Positions 24,262 through 33,046 of a stretch of 64,000 bases of DNA are shown piece after piece. The stretch is from Sphingomonas vulcanisoli (lineage in GTDB: Bacteria > Pseudomonadota > Alphaproteobacteria > Sphingomonadales > Sphingomonadaceae). Both the position numbers and the translations under genes were made by a program. How positions within the stretch are numbered: position 1 is the first letter of the stretch; the number at the start of each line of letters is the position of its first letter. Where the stretch lies: the NCBI RefSeq assembly GCF_011761305.1, contig NZ_JAAOZC010000003.1:310001-374000 (forward strand). The letters are read 5' to 3'. The notes below the pieces were generated by a model that saw only the letters and a list, made by a program, of their open reading frames with translations, was not told where the DNA came from and did not search any database.

Positions 24262-25448
24262 GCCGCGTCCGATAGCCGCCCCTCGGCGACCTCAGCCAGC
24301 GCCGCCTGCACGTTGGCGATATAGGTTTGCACCGAAAAGCGCTGCTCCGCCGCCGCGCGCCCGGCCTTGGCGGTCCGATCCGCGCGCGCCGGATCGCTGA
24401 GCAAGGCGGTGATCGCCGCCGCCATCGCATCGGCATCGCGGGGCGGGACGAGCAGGCCGGTCTCGTCGCGATCGATGATCTCGGGAACGCCGCCCGCGTC
24501 GGTGGCGACCACGGGCCGTTCGGAGAGCATGCCCTCCACCACCACGCGGCCGAACGGCTCGGCCTGGACCGAGCTGTGAAGGATCACGTCGCACGCGCGC
24601 ATCCAGCCCGCGACGTCGCTCTGATCGCCGAGGAAATGCACCCGGCCCTTGAGGCCGAGGCTTTCCGCCTGCGCCCGCAGCCGCGCCTCATAGGGCTGCT
24701 GTCCGAACAGAGCACCGCCGACGAGCAGCAGATGCGCACCTTCGACGCGCGCCAGCGCATCGATCGCGACATGCTGGCCCTTCCAGGCGGACAGCCGGCT
24801 GAACACGCCGATCAGCGGCGCATTCGCGGGAATGTCCGCCGGGCGCGGCTGCGCGGCAATATCGGGGCCGAACCGTTCCGGATCGATGCCGTTGTGGATC
24901 AGCCGCACCGGCGCCTTGCCGCCGATCTCCCGGAAGGCCTGTGCGGTCGCGTCGGAATTGGCGATGACGAGCGTGCAGAATTTGTTGGCGAAGGTGCGGG
25001 CGATCCAGTGGACGGTGCGGCTGGTATCCTCGGCGGTGAGAATGTCGCGCAAATGCCAGACGAGCGGGCGGCCGCTCAGCCGCGCGGCCAGCGCGCCCAC
25101 CAGCAGCGCCTTTTGCGAATTGGCATGGATCACGCGATAGCCGCGCGCCCGCTTCGCCACCTGGCGCACCAGCTTCCCGAGCGCCGTGACCCCGCGCAGC
25201 ACGCCGAAAGCGCTGGCGCCGCGCGGCACGGTGAGGAAATTGCCCGCGCCCGCAGCTACGGCGACATCGACGCCGCGCTCGGTCAGCCGCTTGCGGAACG
25301 GGCCATCGCTGAACAGGAAGACGCTGGCCGCCTCACGCGGATAGGCCGCCGCGAGATCGAGCAGGCTTAATTGTGCGCCGCCCATCTCGCCCGCCTGATC
25401 CAGGAACAATACGCTCCGCTCGGGTTGCGCTTGAGACTTGCTGACCAA
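24258..25448 (-). CDS. Glycosyltransferase family 4
   Basis: About 396 aa GT-B enzyme. It has an N-terminal GEMGGAQLSLLDLAAAYPRE loop, APLIGVFSRLSAWKGQHVAI in the donor lobe, and the EPFGRVVVEGMLSERPVVAT plus DAGGVPEIIDRDETGLLVPP donor motif. I propose the TTG at 25448 as start because GGGGAG (25459-25454) lies 5 nt upstream; a GTG at 25454 and an ATG at 25526 are alternatives. It is the first gene of the GT4-GT4-Wzy minus-strand run and is divergent from the acyltransferase. Confidence 0.9.
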   Translation of the reverse strand: MVSKSQAQPERSVLFLDQAGEMGGAQLSLLDLAAAYPREAASVFLFSDGPFRKRLTERGVDVAVAAGAGNFLTVPRGASAFGVLRGVTALGKLVRQVAKRARGYRVIHANSQKALLVGALAARLSGRPLVWHLRDILTAEDTSRTVHWIARTFANKFCTLVIANSDATAQAFREIGGKAPVRLIHNGIDPERFGPDIAAQPRPADIPANAPLIGVFSRLSAWKGQHVAIDALARVEGAHLLLVGGALFGQQPYEARLRAQAESLGLKGRVHFLGDQSDVAGWMRACDVILHSSVQAEPFGRVVVEGMLSERPVVATDAGGVPEIIDRDETGLLVPPRDADAMAAAITALLSDPARADRTAKAGRAAAEQRFSVQTYIANVQAALAEVAEGRLSDAA

Positions 25449-25520
25449 ATGCACTCCCCGCGCGATCGGCGCCCCACAAATCTGTTTAGAAGGGCTGGCC
25501 AGCTTCCACAACAGAGGATA

Positions 25521-25539
25521 CCGCAACGCAGCATTGCGG
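25521..25539. promoter_or_regulatory. Inverted repeat CCGCAA-N7-TTGCGG between divergent EPS genes
   Basis: CCGCAA (25521-25526), spacer CGCAGCA, TTGCGG (25533-25538), directly upstream of the acyltransferase start and about 75 bp from the divergent glycosyltransferase start. The dyad symmetry suits a dimeric regulator that could control both directions. It overlaps the GCAGCATTGC motif repeated elsewhere in the locus. Confidence 0.4.
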
Positions 25540-25546
25540 GGCCGGT

Positions 25547-27490
25547 ATGATCGGGGATGAATCGAACAGCCTGTCCGAGGGCGCGGAGACGCTGCCCGCG
25601 TCCGCCCGCGATTTCACCAAGCCGCACAATTTCCGCTCGGATATCGAAGGGCTGCGCGCGCTGGCGGTGCTGCCTGTCGTGCTGTTTCACGCGGGCGTTC
25701 CGGGGATCGGCGGCGGCTATGTCGGGGTCGACATCTTCTTCGTCATCTCGGGCTTTCTGATTACGGGCATCATCGCGCGGCAGATCGCGGACGGGCGCTT
25801 CTCGATCCTCGATTTTTACGAGCGCCGCGTCCGCCGGATCATGCCGGCCTTGTTCGTGGTGATGGCGTTCGTGCTGGCGGGCACCTGGATACTCTATCTG
25901 CCGAGCAGCTATCGGCAGGTGCCGCGATCGATCGTCGCGACCCTGTTCTTCTCGTCCAACATCCTGTTCTGGGCGGAGGCGGGCTATTTCGCCGCGGCGG
26001 CGCTTGTGAAGCCGATGCTCCACACCTGGTCTCTGGCGGTGGAGGAGCAATTCTATCTGTTCTTCCCGCTGCTCCTGGTGCTGATCAAGCCGCTCGGGCC
26101 GCGGGCGCGCACCGCGACGATCGCCGGGATCGCGATCGTCAGCTTCGCGCTCAGCGTTTGGCTGGTGCGGGCGCGGCCGGACTTCGCCTTTTACCTGCTG
26201 CCGACCCGCGCGTGGGAGCTGATGGCGGGATCTTTGCTCGCGGTCGGCGCGATCCCGGCGGTGCGCGCGCAGGCTGTGCGGGAGGCGCTGGCGGCGATCG
26301 GGCTGGCGCTGATCGGCTGGGCGATCTTCTCGTTCGATTCCGATACCGTCTTTCCCGGCCCGAATGCGCTGTTTCCGGTGATCGGGGCGGCGCTGCTGAT
26401 CCATGTCGCACCGGGCACGCGGGTTGGCTGGCTGCTCGGGCGGAGGCCGGTGACGTGGATCGGCGCGCTCTCTTATTCGCTCTATCTCTGGCACTGGCCG
26501 CTGATCGTCTTCGCCGAATATGCCACCGATGCCCCGCTGCACGGCTGGGACACGGTGGCGGTGGTGGTCATCGCCGTAGTCGCCGCATGGCTATCCCTGC
26601 ACTTCATCGAGGCGCCGTTCCGTGATCGCGCACGGATCGGACGGTCGCGCCTGTTCGCATCGGCCGGGCTGGTTTCGCTGGTGATGATCGCGGCGGCGGG
26701 TGTCGCGCAGATTGGCAACGGCTGGCCGCACCGCTTCCCGGCGGAGGTCGTGCGGCTGGATGCGGCCGAACATGCCTCCAGCCCGATGCGGCTCAAATGC
26801 CATCAGACCGGCGATTCAGCGACGCGCGACGCCAAGCCGTGCCTGCTCGGCGCGCCCGGTGTGGCGCCAACAATGATGCTGTGGGGGGACAGCCACGGCG
26901 TCGAGATGAGTTACGCGCTCGGCGAACGGCTTGCGCCGCGTGGCGAGGCGCTTGCGGAGCAAACGCTGTCCAGCTGTGCGCCGGTGTTGGGCGTGCCGAT
27001 AAAGGCGCAGGCCTCCTGCGTCGCGCATAACGATCGCGTGCTCGCCTATCTGCGTGCCACACCCAGCATCCGCACCGTTGTGCTCGCGGGGTTCTGGGCG
27101 GATCAGGTGAATGCCCGCACGCCGGGGCTCGCGGCCGGGCTGGAGCGGACGCTGGCGGCGATCAGGGCGATGGGCCGGTCAGTCATCCTGATCGGGCCGG
27201 TGCCGCCCAATCCCTTCGCCGTCCCACAGCATCTCGCCTATCTCGCCGAGCATGGCCGCCTTGCCGAGGCGCGGGGGATCAGCGTCGGGGAGTTGCAGGC
27301 CGAAACCGCCTACCTGCAGCCGACGATCGATCGCCTGGCGCGCGACGGAGTGCGGGTGGTGTTGCCGCAATCGGTTTTGTGTCCGGACAGCGTCTGCCGG
27401 ATCTATACCGATAGTCAACCGCTCTATTTCGATCACCATCATCTAAGCGTTTATGGTGCGGAGATGGTGGCTAAGAAGGTGATCGACTGA
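25547..27490 (+). CDS. Acyltransferase-3 / SGNH O-acyltransferase (OafA-like)
   Basis: 647 aa. The N-terminal about 30-380 is the ten-helix acyltransferase-3 domain starting FRSDIEGLRALAVLPVVLFH, with VGVDIFFVISGFLITGIIAR, FYERRVRRIMPALFVVMAFV and SLAVEEQFYLFFPLLLVLIK. The C-terminal about 430-647 is an SGNH domain with the GDSH nucleophile motif in MMLWGDSHGVEMSYALG and the late catalytic region DHHHLSVYGAEM. Together they move acyl groups across the membrane onto the polysaccharide, usually O-acetylation. It is the only plus-strand gene within the transferase block. Confidence 0.94.
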   Translation: MIGDESNSLSEGAETLPASARDFTKPHNFRSDIEGLRALAVLPVVLFHAGVPGIGGGYVGVDIFFVISGFLITGIIARQIADGRFSILDFYERRVRRIMPALFVVMAFVLAGTWILYLPSSYRQVPRSIVATLFFSSNILFWAEAGYFAAAALVKPMLHTWSLAVEEQFYLFFPLLLVLIKPLGPRARTATIAGIAIVSFALSVWLVRARPDFAFYLLPTRAWELMAGSLLAVGAIPAVRAQAVREALAAIGLALIGWAIFSFDSDTVFPGPNALFPVIGAALLIHVAPGTRVGWLLGRRPVTWIGALSYSLYLWHWPLIVFAEYATDAPLHGWDTVAVVVIAVVAAWLSLHFIEAPFRDRARIGRSRLFASAGLVSLVMIAAAGVAQIGNGWPHRFPAEVVRLDAAEHASSPMRLKCHQTGDSATRDAKPCLLGAPGVAPTMMLWGDSHGVEMSYALGERLAPRGEALAEQTLSSCAPVLGVPIKAQASCVAHNDRVLAYLRATPSIRTVVLAGFWADQVNARTPGLAAGLERTLAAIRAMGRSVILIGPVPPNPFAVPQHLAYLAEHGRLAEARGISVGELQAETAYLQPTIDRLARDGVRVVLPQSVLCPDSVCRIYTDSQPLYFDHHHLSVYGAEMVAKKVID

Positions 27491-27493
27491 GCG

Positions 27494-28609
27494 TTACCGC
27501 TCCGACCAGAGCTGCCGCACCAGCGCCGAATAAGCGTCCCGGAAGCGCGCGGCGGAAAAGCCTTCGGCATGAGCGCGGATCCGAGCGCTATCGAACTGAT
27601 CCGGTTGTGCTTCCAAGCGCTCGATCGCCGCGTTCAGTCCTTCCGCGCTCTGGTCTTCGAACAGCAATCCGCTGAGGCCCGGGATCACGCTGTCCAGTGC
27701 GCCGCCGCGGGCATAAGCGATCACCGGCCGGCCCGCAGCCATCGCCTCGATCGGGGTGATGCCGAAATCTTCCTCACCGGGCATCAGGAAGGCGCGGCAG
27801 TTCGCGTAGAGCCACGCCAGCTCGGCGCGCGGGACCTGGCCGCGAAACTCCACCGTCGGCCCCGCCAGCTTGCGCAATCGCGCGGTCTCCGGCCCCTCGC
27901 CGGTGATGATCAGCCGCCGCCCGCGCGCATTGGCCGCCGCGATCGCCAGATCGATGCGTTTGTAGCCGACATGCCGCCCGCCGATCAGATAGAAATCCTC
28001 CGCCGCCGCGCCGCTCGTTGCGAAGGCATCGACGTCAACGGGCGGGTGGATCACCGTCGAGGGCCGGCGGTAATAGGCGGCGATGCGCCGGCTGATATGG
28101 CTGGAATTGGCGACGAAGGCGTCGACGCGCTGGGCGCTGGTATAATCCCACATCCGCAGGCGCGGGCCGAAAAACGTCATCATCCACCGCGTCAGCCGAC
28201 CGGATTCGGCGGCATATTCGTGCGCCTGATCCCAGAGGTAGCGCATCGGGCTGTGGCAATAACAGACGTGCAGCGCCCCGATCGGCGCGATAACGCCCTT
28301 GGCGGGGCCGCTCTCGCTGGAGAGGATGAGATCGTAGCCGCGCAGATCGAGCGATTCGATCGCCATCGGCATCAGCGGCAGCAGCTTGCGATAATAGCGG
28401 CCGACGCCGGGCAGCTTCTGCAGGAAGGAGGTCGTAACCTTATGGCCGGGGGCGATCTTGGCGCTCACCGCCGGATCGTGGATCAGGGTGAAGACATCCG
28501 CCTGCGGGAACAGCCGCAAAATTTCGCTGACCACTTTCTCCCCGCCGGCCTCGCCGACCAGCCAGTAATGGATCAGCGCGACGCGCGCCTGTTCGATCGG
28601 CTTGGTCAT
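27494..28609 (-). CDS. Glycosyltransferase family 4
   Basis: 371 aa GT-B enzyme. It opens VALIHYWLVGEAGGEKVVSE with the GGEK acceptor loop. The donor lobe includes FYLIGGRHVGYKRIDLAIAA, LIITGEGPETARLRKLAGPT and FLMPGEEDFGITPIEAMAAG with the EDFGIxPxEAxAxG site. This resembles WbaZ/mannosyltransferase-like GT4 enzymes; specificity is not determined. ATG 28609 lies one base after the epimerase stop, so it follows that gene in one operon. It converges on the acyltransferase, 3 bp apart. Confidence 0.92.
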   Translation of the reverse strand: MTKPIEQARVALIHYWLVGEAGGEKVVSEILRLFPQADVFTLIHDPAVSAKIAPGHKVTTSFLQKLPGVGRYYRKLLPLMPMAIESLDLRGYDLILSSESGPAKGVIAPIGALHVCYCHSPMRYLWDQAHEYAAESGRLTRWMMTFFGPRLRMWDYTSAQRVDAFVANSSHISRRIAAYYRRPSTVIHPPVDVDAFATSGAAAEDFYLIGGRHVGYKRIDLAIAAANARGRRLIITGEGPETARLRKLAGPTVEFRGQVPRAELAWLYANCRAFLMPGEEDFGITPIEAMAAGRPVIAYARGGALDSVIPGLSGLLFEDQSAEGLNAAIERLEAQPDQFDSARIRAHAEGFSAARFRDAYSALVRQLWSER

Positions 28610-28610
28610 G

Positions 28611-29612
28611 TCAGACGCCGTGATAGCCGCGATACCAATCGACGAAGCGCGGCACGCCCGCTTCGATCGTGGTGGTCGGCGCATAGCCGAGATCGCGCTC
28701 GATCGCCGAGACATCGGCATAGGTGGCGGTGACGTCTCCGGGCTGCATCGGCTGATAGTCGCGGATCGCTTTGCGCCCGCAGGCTTGCTCGATGATTGAA
28801 ACGAAGTGTTCAAGCTCCTCGGCTTGCGAGTTTCCGATATTGTAGAGGCGGTGGGGCGTAGTGCTGCCGCCGGCCTTCACCTGGCCGTCGTCGGCGGGCG
28901 GATGATCGATCGCTGCCACCACGCCGGCTACGATATCGTCGATATAGGTGAAGTCGCGGCGCATCTGCCCTTGGTTGAAGAGCTTGATCGGCCGGCCGTT
29001 CAGGATCGCTTCGGTGAACAGCCACGGCGCCATGTCCGGCCGCCCCCAAGGGCCATAGACGGTGAAGAAGCGCAGGCCGGTCTGCGGCAGGCGATAGAGA
29101 TGCGCGTAGGATTCGCTCATCAGCTCATCGGCGCGCTTGGTGGCGGCGTAGAGCGAGACGGGGTGATCGGCGCGATCCTCGACGCGGAAGGGCAGGCTCT
29201 CGTTGCCGCCATAGACCGAGGAGGAGGAGGCATAGACGAGGTGGCCGATCTTCCGCTGGCGGCCGAGCTCCAGCAGATTGAGATGCCCGGCGACATTGCT
29301 GCGGACATAAGCGCGCGGGTTCTGCAGCGAATAGCGTACCCCGGCCTGTGCGCCGAGATGGACGATGGCATCGATCGCCTCGCCCGCCATCGCGGCATCC
29401 AGCGCGGCATCGTCGGCGAAATCGAGGGGCAGGAAGCGGAAATCGCCCCCCGCCGCCTCAATCGCCGCCACCCGATCGCGCTTGAGCGAGACCGGATAAT
29501 AATCGTTGAGATTGTCGATCCCCAGCACCGCATCACCGCGTGCCAAAAGCGCGCGGCAGAGGTGGTAGCCGATGAACCCGGCGGCGCCGGTGACGAGGAT
29601 GCGCTTGGTCAT
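28611..29612 (-). CDS. NAD-dependent sugar epimerase (UDP-glucuronate 4-epimerase-like)
   Basis: 333 aa extended SDR. NAD site GAAGFIGYHLCRALLARG near residues 8-25, serine/tyrosine motif YASSSSVYGGNESLPF, and catalytic SLYAATKRADELM (YxxxK). FFTVYGPWGRPDMAPWLFTE is typical of UDP-glucuronate and UDP-galacturonate 4-epimerases. It would supply galacturonic acid or a related sugar to the repeat unit. It starts 14 bp after the GT2 stop and is followed by a GT4 gene one base later. Confidence 0.92.
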   Translation of the reverse strand: MTKRILVTGAAGFIGYHLCRALLARGDAVLGIDNLNDYYPVSLKRDRVAAIEAAGGDFRFLPLDFADDAALDAAMAGEAIDAIVHLGAQAGVRYSLQNPRAYVRSNVAGHLNLLELGRQRKIGHLVYASSSSVYGGNESLPFRVEDRADHPVSLYAATKRADELMSESYAHLYRLPQTGLRFFTVYGPWGRPDMAPWLFTEAILNGRPIKLFNQGQMRRDFTYIDDIVAGVVAAIDHPPADDGQVKAGGSTTPHRLYNIGNSQAEELEHFVSIIEQACGRKAIRDYQPMQPGDVTATYADVSAIERDLGYAPTTTIEAGVPRFVDWYRGYHGV

Positions 29613-29625
29613 GCGGGATGGCGGC

Positions 29626-30633
29626 TCATGGCAGGGGAAAGGCCGGATCGATACCAAGCTTCTCGCGATCCGCATCGGCAAGCGCCCGGCGCAGCAGCCG
29701 ATAGCGCGCCATCCGTCCCTCCTTGAGCGCCATGGCGCGCAGGATCGTCAGGAAGAGCGCACGGTTGGCGCGGAACAGCGGACCGGTCGGCCCACGCCGA
29801 TAGCGATCGAGATGCGCCATGTTGCGGAAGGTATAGAAGACGCGGAAATCGGAAGGGCCGCGCAGCCAGCGGGCGAAGCTGGACGCGCCGGAGAGGGCAT
29901 CGTTGTAGGACGGCTCAAGGTCGTCGATCAGCGCGCCGGGCACCAGCATCAGCGCCCCGCCCTGGCGTAGGATGCGGATCGTATATTCGTGATCGTCCTG
30001 ATAGAGGCCGTAGCGCTCGTCGGGCAGGCCGATCCGCTCGATCGTCTCGCGATCGATCAGCAGTCCGCCATAGGGAGCGGCTGGGATCGGGAGCATCGTC
30101 GGGATCGCGCCGGTCTCCTTTCCGCGCTTGAACAGCCGTCGAGCGATCTTTCCGGCCATGTCGGCGATATGAAAACCGAAGGCGGTGTCGCGCTCCGCAA
30201 GCGTCACGCCGCGCTGGGTGTGATCCAGGCGTTGTCCGCCATGGCCCGCGCGCAGTGCCAGCACGGCGGCAGGGACGCCGGGCTGCTTGATGGCGTCGAA
30301 CGCCGCGATCAGCGCGGGCAGGGTATCAGTGCGAACGGCATTGTCGTCATCGAGCATCAGCAGACGATCGTAGCCCGCGGCCAATGCCGCCTCGATCCCC
30401 GCTGCGAAGCCCGCCGCCGATCCGCGATTGCGATCGAGCCGCACGACCGTCACCCAATCGCCGAAGCGCGCGGCGGCGGGCGCGATCGGGGTGGCCGATC
30501 CGTTGTCGATCACGATGGCGTGGTCCAGCCCGCCCGCCCGCGCGGCGTCCAGCGTGGTCAGCACCAGCCGCTCTCGCGCGCCATAGGTCACGATCACCGC
30601 CGTGACGGCTTGATTGTCCGATCGCGCCTGCAC
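29626..30633 (-). CDS. Glycosyltransferase family 2 (rhamnosyl/galactofuranosyl-type)
   Basis: 335 aa GT-A enzyme. VTAVIVTYGARERLVLTTLD starts the fold. The metal-binding DDD is in YDRLLMLDDDNAVRTDTLPA, and the late YGLYQDDHEYTIRILRQGG carries the catalytic-base region. The pattern FGDWVTVVRLDRNRGSAAGF is frequent in GlfT1 and rhamnosyltransferase relatives. I chose GTG 30633 because AGGGGT lies 5 nt upstream; an ATG at 30699 would add a non-matching head. It heads the GT2-epimerase-GT4 run and is divergent from wzx. Confidence 0.9.
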   Translation of the reverse strand: MQARSDNQAVTAVIVTYGARERLVLTTLDAARAGGLDHAIVIDNGSATPIAPAAARFGDWVTVVRLDRNRGSAAGFAAGIEAALAAGYDRLLMLDDDNAVRTDTLPALIAAFDAIKQPGVPAAVLALRAGHGGQRLDHTQRGVTLAERDTAFGFHIADMAGKIARRLFKRGKETGAIPTMLPIPAAPYGGLLIDRETIERIGLPDERYGLYQDDHEYTIRILRQGGALMLVPGALIDDLEPSYNDALSGASSFARWLRGPSDFRVFYTFRNMAHLDRYRRGPTGPLFRANRALFLTILRAMALKEGRMARYRLLRRALADADREKLGIDPAFPLP

Positions 30634-30718
30634 GCTACCCCTAACGTCCTTGCCCGTGGCCCGCGTAGCGAATGCTCCGCTGCATTGCAAAAAGCGCATG
30701 TTCGCCTAACGGGGCGTC

Positions 30719-32167
30719 GTGCGCACAATCCCCACCGGCCTGATCTACGGCGGCGCGCTCGCCATTTCGAGCGGAGCCAATTTCCTGGCGCTGCTGGTCT
30801 GGACGCGGCTGCTGCCGCCCGCGCAGTTCGGCATCTATGCGATCGCCTCGGGCACCGCGCTTTTCCTGAATGCGCTCGGATTCGAGTGGCTGCGGCAGAC
30901 GGCATCGCGCCTGCTGGTGTCGCCAGGCGCGAAGTTCGGCGTCGATCCCGGGCGCGCCAATTCGATGACGCTCGTCGTGCTGTCGGTGGTGGGCATCACC
31001 TTCGTGGTGATCGCGCTCGGGCGCGGGCTGAACCTGCCGATCGCGGAGCTGCCGGCGAGTTGGTGGCCGGTGATCGGTGTGTTCACGCTTTCGGAGATGA
31101 TGCTGGCGCTGGCGAACACGCTGAGCCGTTTCCGGATGCTGCCCTGGCAATTCTTCCGCAGCATGGCCTCGCGCGGCTTTCTGTCGCTGGCAATCGGCGT
31201 TCCGCTGGTGATGCTCGGCTGGGGCGCGCTGGGGGCGATCCTCGGTATCGTCCTCGCGCAATGCCTGGTGATCGGATCGACTTTGCTGCTCGATCGCTTC
31301 TGGCGGACGTTGCGGCCCGCGCAGGGGCGGCGTGCTGACGTCGCGGCGATCCTGCACTTCGGATTGCCGCTGATCGCCAGCAGCGGCGCCAATTATTCGG
31401 TGGGGTTTCTGGATCGCTATATGGTCGGCCAGTTCCTCGGGCTGAAGGAAGTCGGGCTTTATTCGGCGCCCTTCGATCTGATGCAGAAGACGGTCGTCTT
31501 CCTACTGCTCGCGATCAATCTCACCGCCGGGCCGCGCATCTTCCTGGCGTTCGAGGCGAAAGGCCCGGACGCCGCGCGGCACGAGCTCGATCAGAATTTC
31601 CTGCTGCTGCTCGGTGTCGGCCTGCCGGCGGTGGTCGGGCTGGCGGCACTGTCGCCGGGCCTTTCGGGCATCTTGATGGGCCCGGCCTATCGCGCGTCCG
31701 CGGCCGTGCTGCTGCCGCTGATCGCCACCGCGGTGCTGCTGCGATCGCTGGTCGGCTTCCATATCAGCCTCGCGTTTCAGCTCGCCAAGCGGACGCGGCT
31801 GCTGGTCATCCCGCCGCTCCTCAGCGTCGTCGTGCTGATCCTGGCCGGCTATTTCGGACTGCGCTGGTATGGGCTGGTCGGCATGGCCTGCGCGGCGATC
31901 CTGGCGCAGGGCTTCGCCTTCGGGCTGAGCCTGGCGATGGCCAAGCGGATCTTCGGGATGCGGCTGCCGATGGCGCAGGCGTGGCGGGTGATCGCGGCCG
32001 CCGCCTGCATGGGGGCGCTGCTGTGGCCGCTACGCGGGTATAGCGGCGCGCTGCCCACACTGGGGCTGGTCGCCGCAGGCGGCACGATTTACGGCGCTGC
32101 ATTGTTGCTGTTCGGCTATCCTCCAGCGCGGGCGATCCTCGCCCGGTTGCGGCGCGCCGAATCCTGA
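30719..32167 (+). CDS. Wzx-like polysaccharide flippase
   Basis: 482 aa with about 12-14 membrane helices in the MATE/MOP pattern: GLIYGGALAISSGANFLALL at the start, ILHFGLPLIASSGANYSVGF at the second bundle, VGQFLGLKEVGLYSAPFDLM, and FQLAKRTRLLVIPPLLSVVV. It moves the lipid-linked repeat unit across the inner membrane to the Wzy polymerase. The start is GTG 30719; the upstream region carries GCTGCATTGCA at 30680. It is the last clear gene of the EPS locus. Confidence 0.88.
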   Translation: MRTIPTGLIYGGALAISSGANFLALLVWTRLLPPAQFGIYAIASGTALFLNALGFEWLRQTASRLLVSPGAKFGVDPGRANSMTLVVLSVVGITFVVIALGRGLNLPIAELPASWWPVIGVFTLSEMMLALANTLSRFRMLPWQFFRSMASRGFLSLAIGVPLVMLGWGALGAILGIVLAQCLVIGSTLLLDRFWRTLRPAQGRRADVAAILHFGLPLIASSGANYSVGFLDRYMVGQFLGLKEVGLYSAPFDLMQKTVVFLLLAINLTAGPRIFLAFEAKGPDAARHELDQNFLLLLGVGLPAVVGLAALSPGLSGILMGPAYRASAAVLLPLIATAVLLRSLVGFHISLAFQLAKRTRLLVIPPLLSVVVLILAGYFGLRWYGLVGMACAAILAQGFAFGLSLAMAKRIFGMRLPMAQAWRVIAAAACMGALLWPLRGYSGALPTLGLVAAGGTIYGAALLLFGYPPARAILARLRRAES

Positions 32168-32178
32168 AGGACCGGCCG

Positions 32179-32709
32179 ATGCCCTGCTACGAGATCGACG
32201 GAAAACGCCCGACCCTGCCCGCCAACGGCGATGTCTGGATCGCGCCTTCGGCCGAGCTGATCGGCGATGCCCGGATCGGCGAGGGTGCGGGGGTGTGGTT
32301 TCACGTCATGATCCGCGCCGACAATACGCCCATCATCATCGGTCCGGACACCAACATCCAGGATGGATCGATCCTGCACAGCGATGCCGGCAGCCCGCTG
32401 ACCGTGGGGCGCGGCGCCACCATCGGCCACAATGTGATCCTCCACGGCTGCACCATCGGCGATCATGTGATGATCGGCATGGGATCGACGATCATGAACG
32501 GTGCGGTGATCGGCGCGGAGAGCGTCGTCGGCGCCAATGCGCTGGTGACCGAAGGCAAAAGCTTCCCGCCGCGCGGCATGATCCTGGGCGCGCCCGCCAA
32601 GCGGGTACGCGATCTTACCGATGAGGAAGTGGCGTTTCTTCACCAGACGGCGGCGAACTATGCGCAGCACGGGCGCGATTATGCGGCGGGGCTTCGCCGC
32701 ATCGATTGA
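32179..32709 (+). CDS. Gamma carbonic anhydrase-like hexapeptide-repeat protein
   Basis: 176 aa left-handed beta-helix protein. Hexapeptide turns run through WIAPSAELIGDARIGEGAGV, VWFHVMIRADNTPIIIGPDT and GRGATIGHNVILHGCTIGDH. The three metal-site histidines of the gamma-CA family are visible: ILHSDAG, IGHNV and LHGCT. Family members hydrate CO2 or only keep the fold (YrdA/PaaY). It follows wzx by 11 bp and overlaps a convergent small gene by 31 bp. Confidence 0.92.
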   Translation: MPCYEIDGKRPTLPANGDVWIAPSAELIGDARIGEGAGVWFHVMIRADNTPIIIGPDTNIQDGSILHSDAGSPLTVGRGATIGHNVILHGCTIGDHVMIGMGSTIMNGAVIGAESVVGANALVTEGKSFPPRGMILGAPAKRVRDLTDEEVAFLHQTAANYAQHGRDYAAGLRRID

Positions 32710-32903
32710 ACTCGGCCGTGGCGGCGCACGGCCCCCGGCTGGACATCGGTAATTTTTTTGCCCTGACGCCAGATTTCGATCACCCCGCCATGATCGAGCT
32801 GCTGCGCCTCGGCGACCGCATCCGCGTCATCCTCGACGAAGCACTCGCGGACATCCTCGATATGCCCCTGCGGACCGATGAAATAGAGCCGATAATAGTG
32901 CAT
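32679..32903 (-). CDS. Small conserved-looking protein, function unknown
   Basis: 74 aa: MHYYRLYFIGPQGHIEDVRE, then CFVEDDADAVAEAQQLDHGG and VIEIWRQGKKITDVQP. The pattern of a short strand, an acidic helix and IEIWRQGKKI is shared by many small alphaproteobacterial proteins of unknown role, by my recollection. Coding support comes from a clean ATG with a G-rich stretch upstream and biased third positions. It overlaps the carbonic anhydrase end by 31 bp on the opposite strand. Confidence 0.75.
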   Translation of the reverse strand: MHYYRLYFIGPQGHIEDVRECFVEDDADAVAEAQQLDHGGVIEIWRQGKKITDVQPGAVRRHGRVQSMRRSPAA

Positions 32904-33046
32904 GTCTTGCCCCGACGTGGCGTACCTTCGCCATCCGCTATTCGCCGACTCCCCAAACTGCCCAAAGCATGTTGTGCCCACGACGCAAAGAGCCGGCCGC
33001 GAACGGCAATCATTGTTTACCCAGCGCGCCCGTCTATCCTGCGCGA

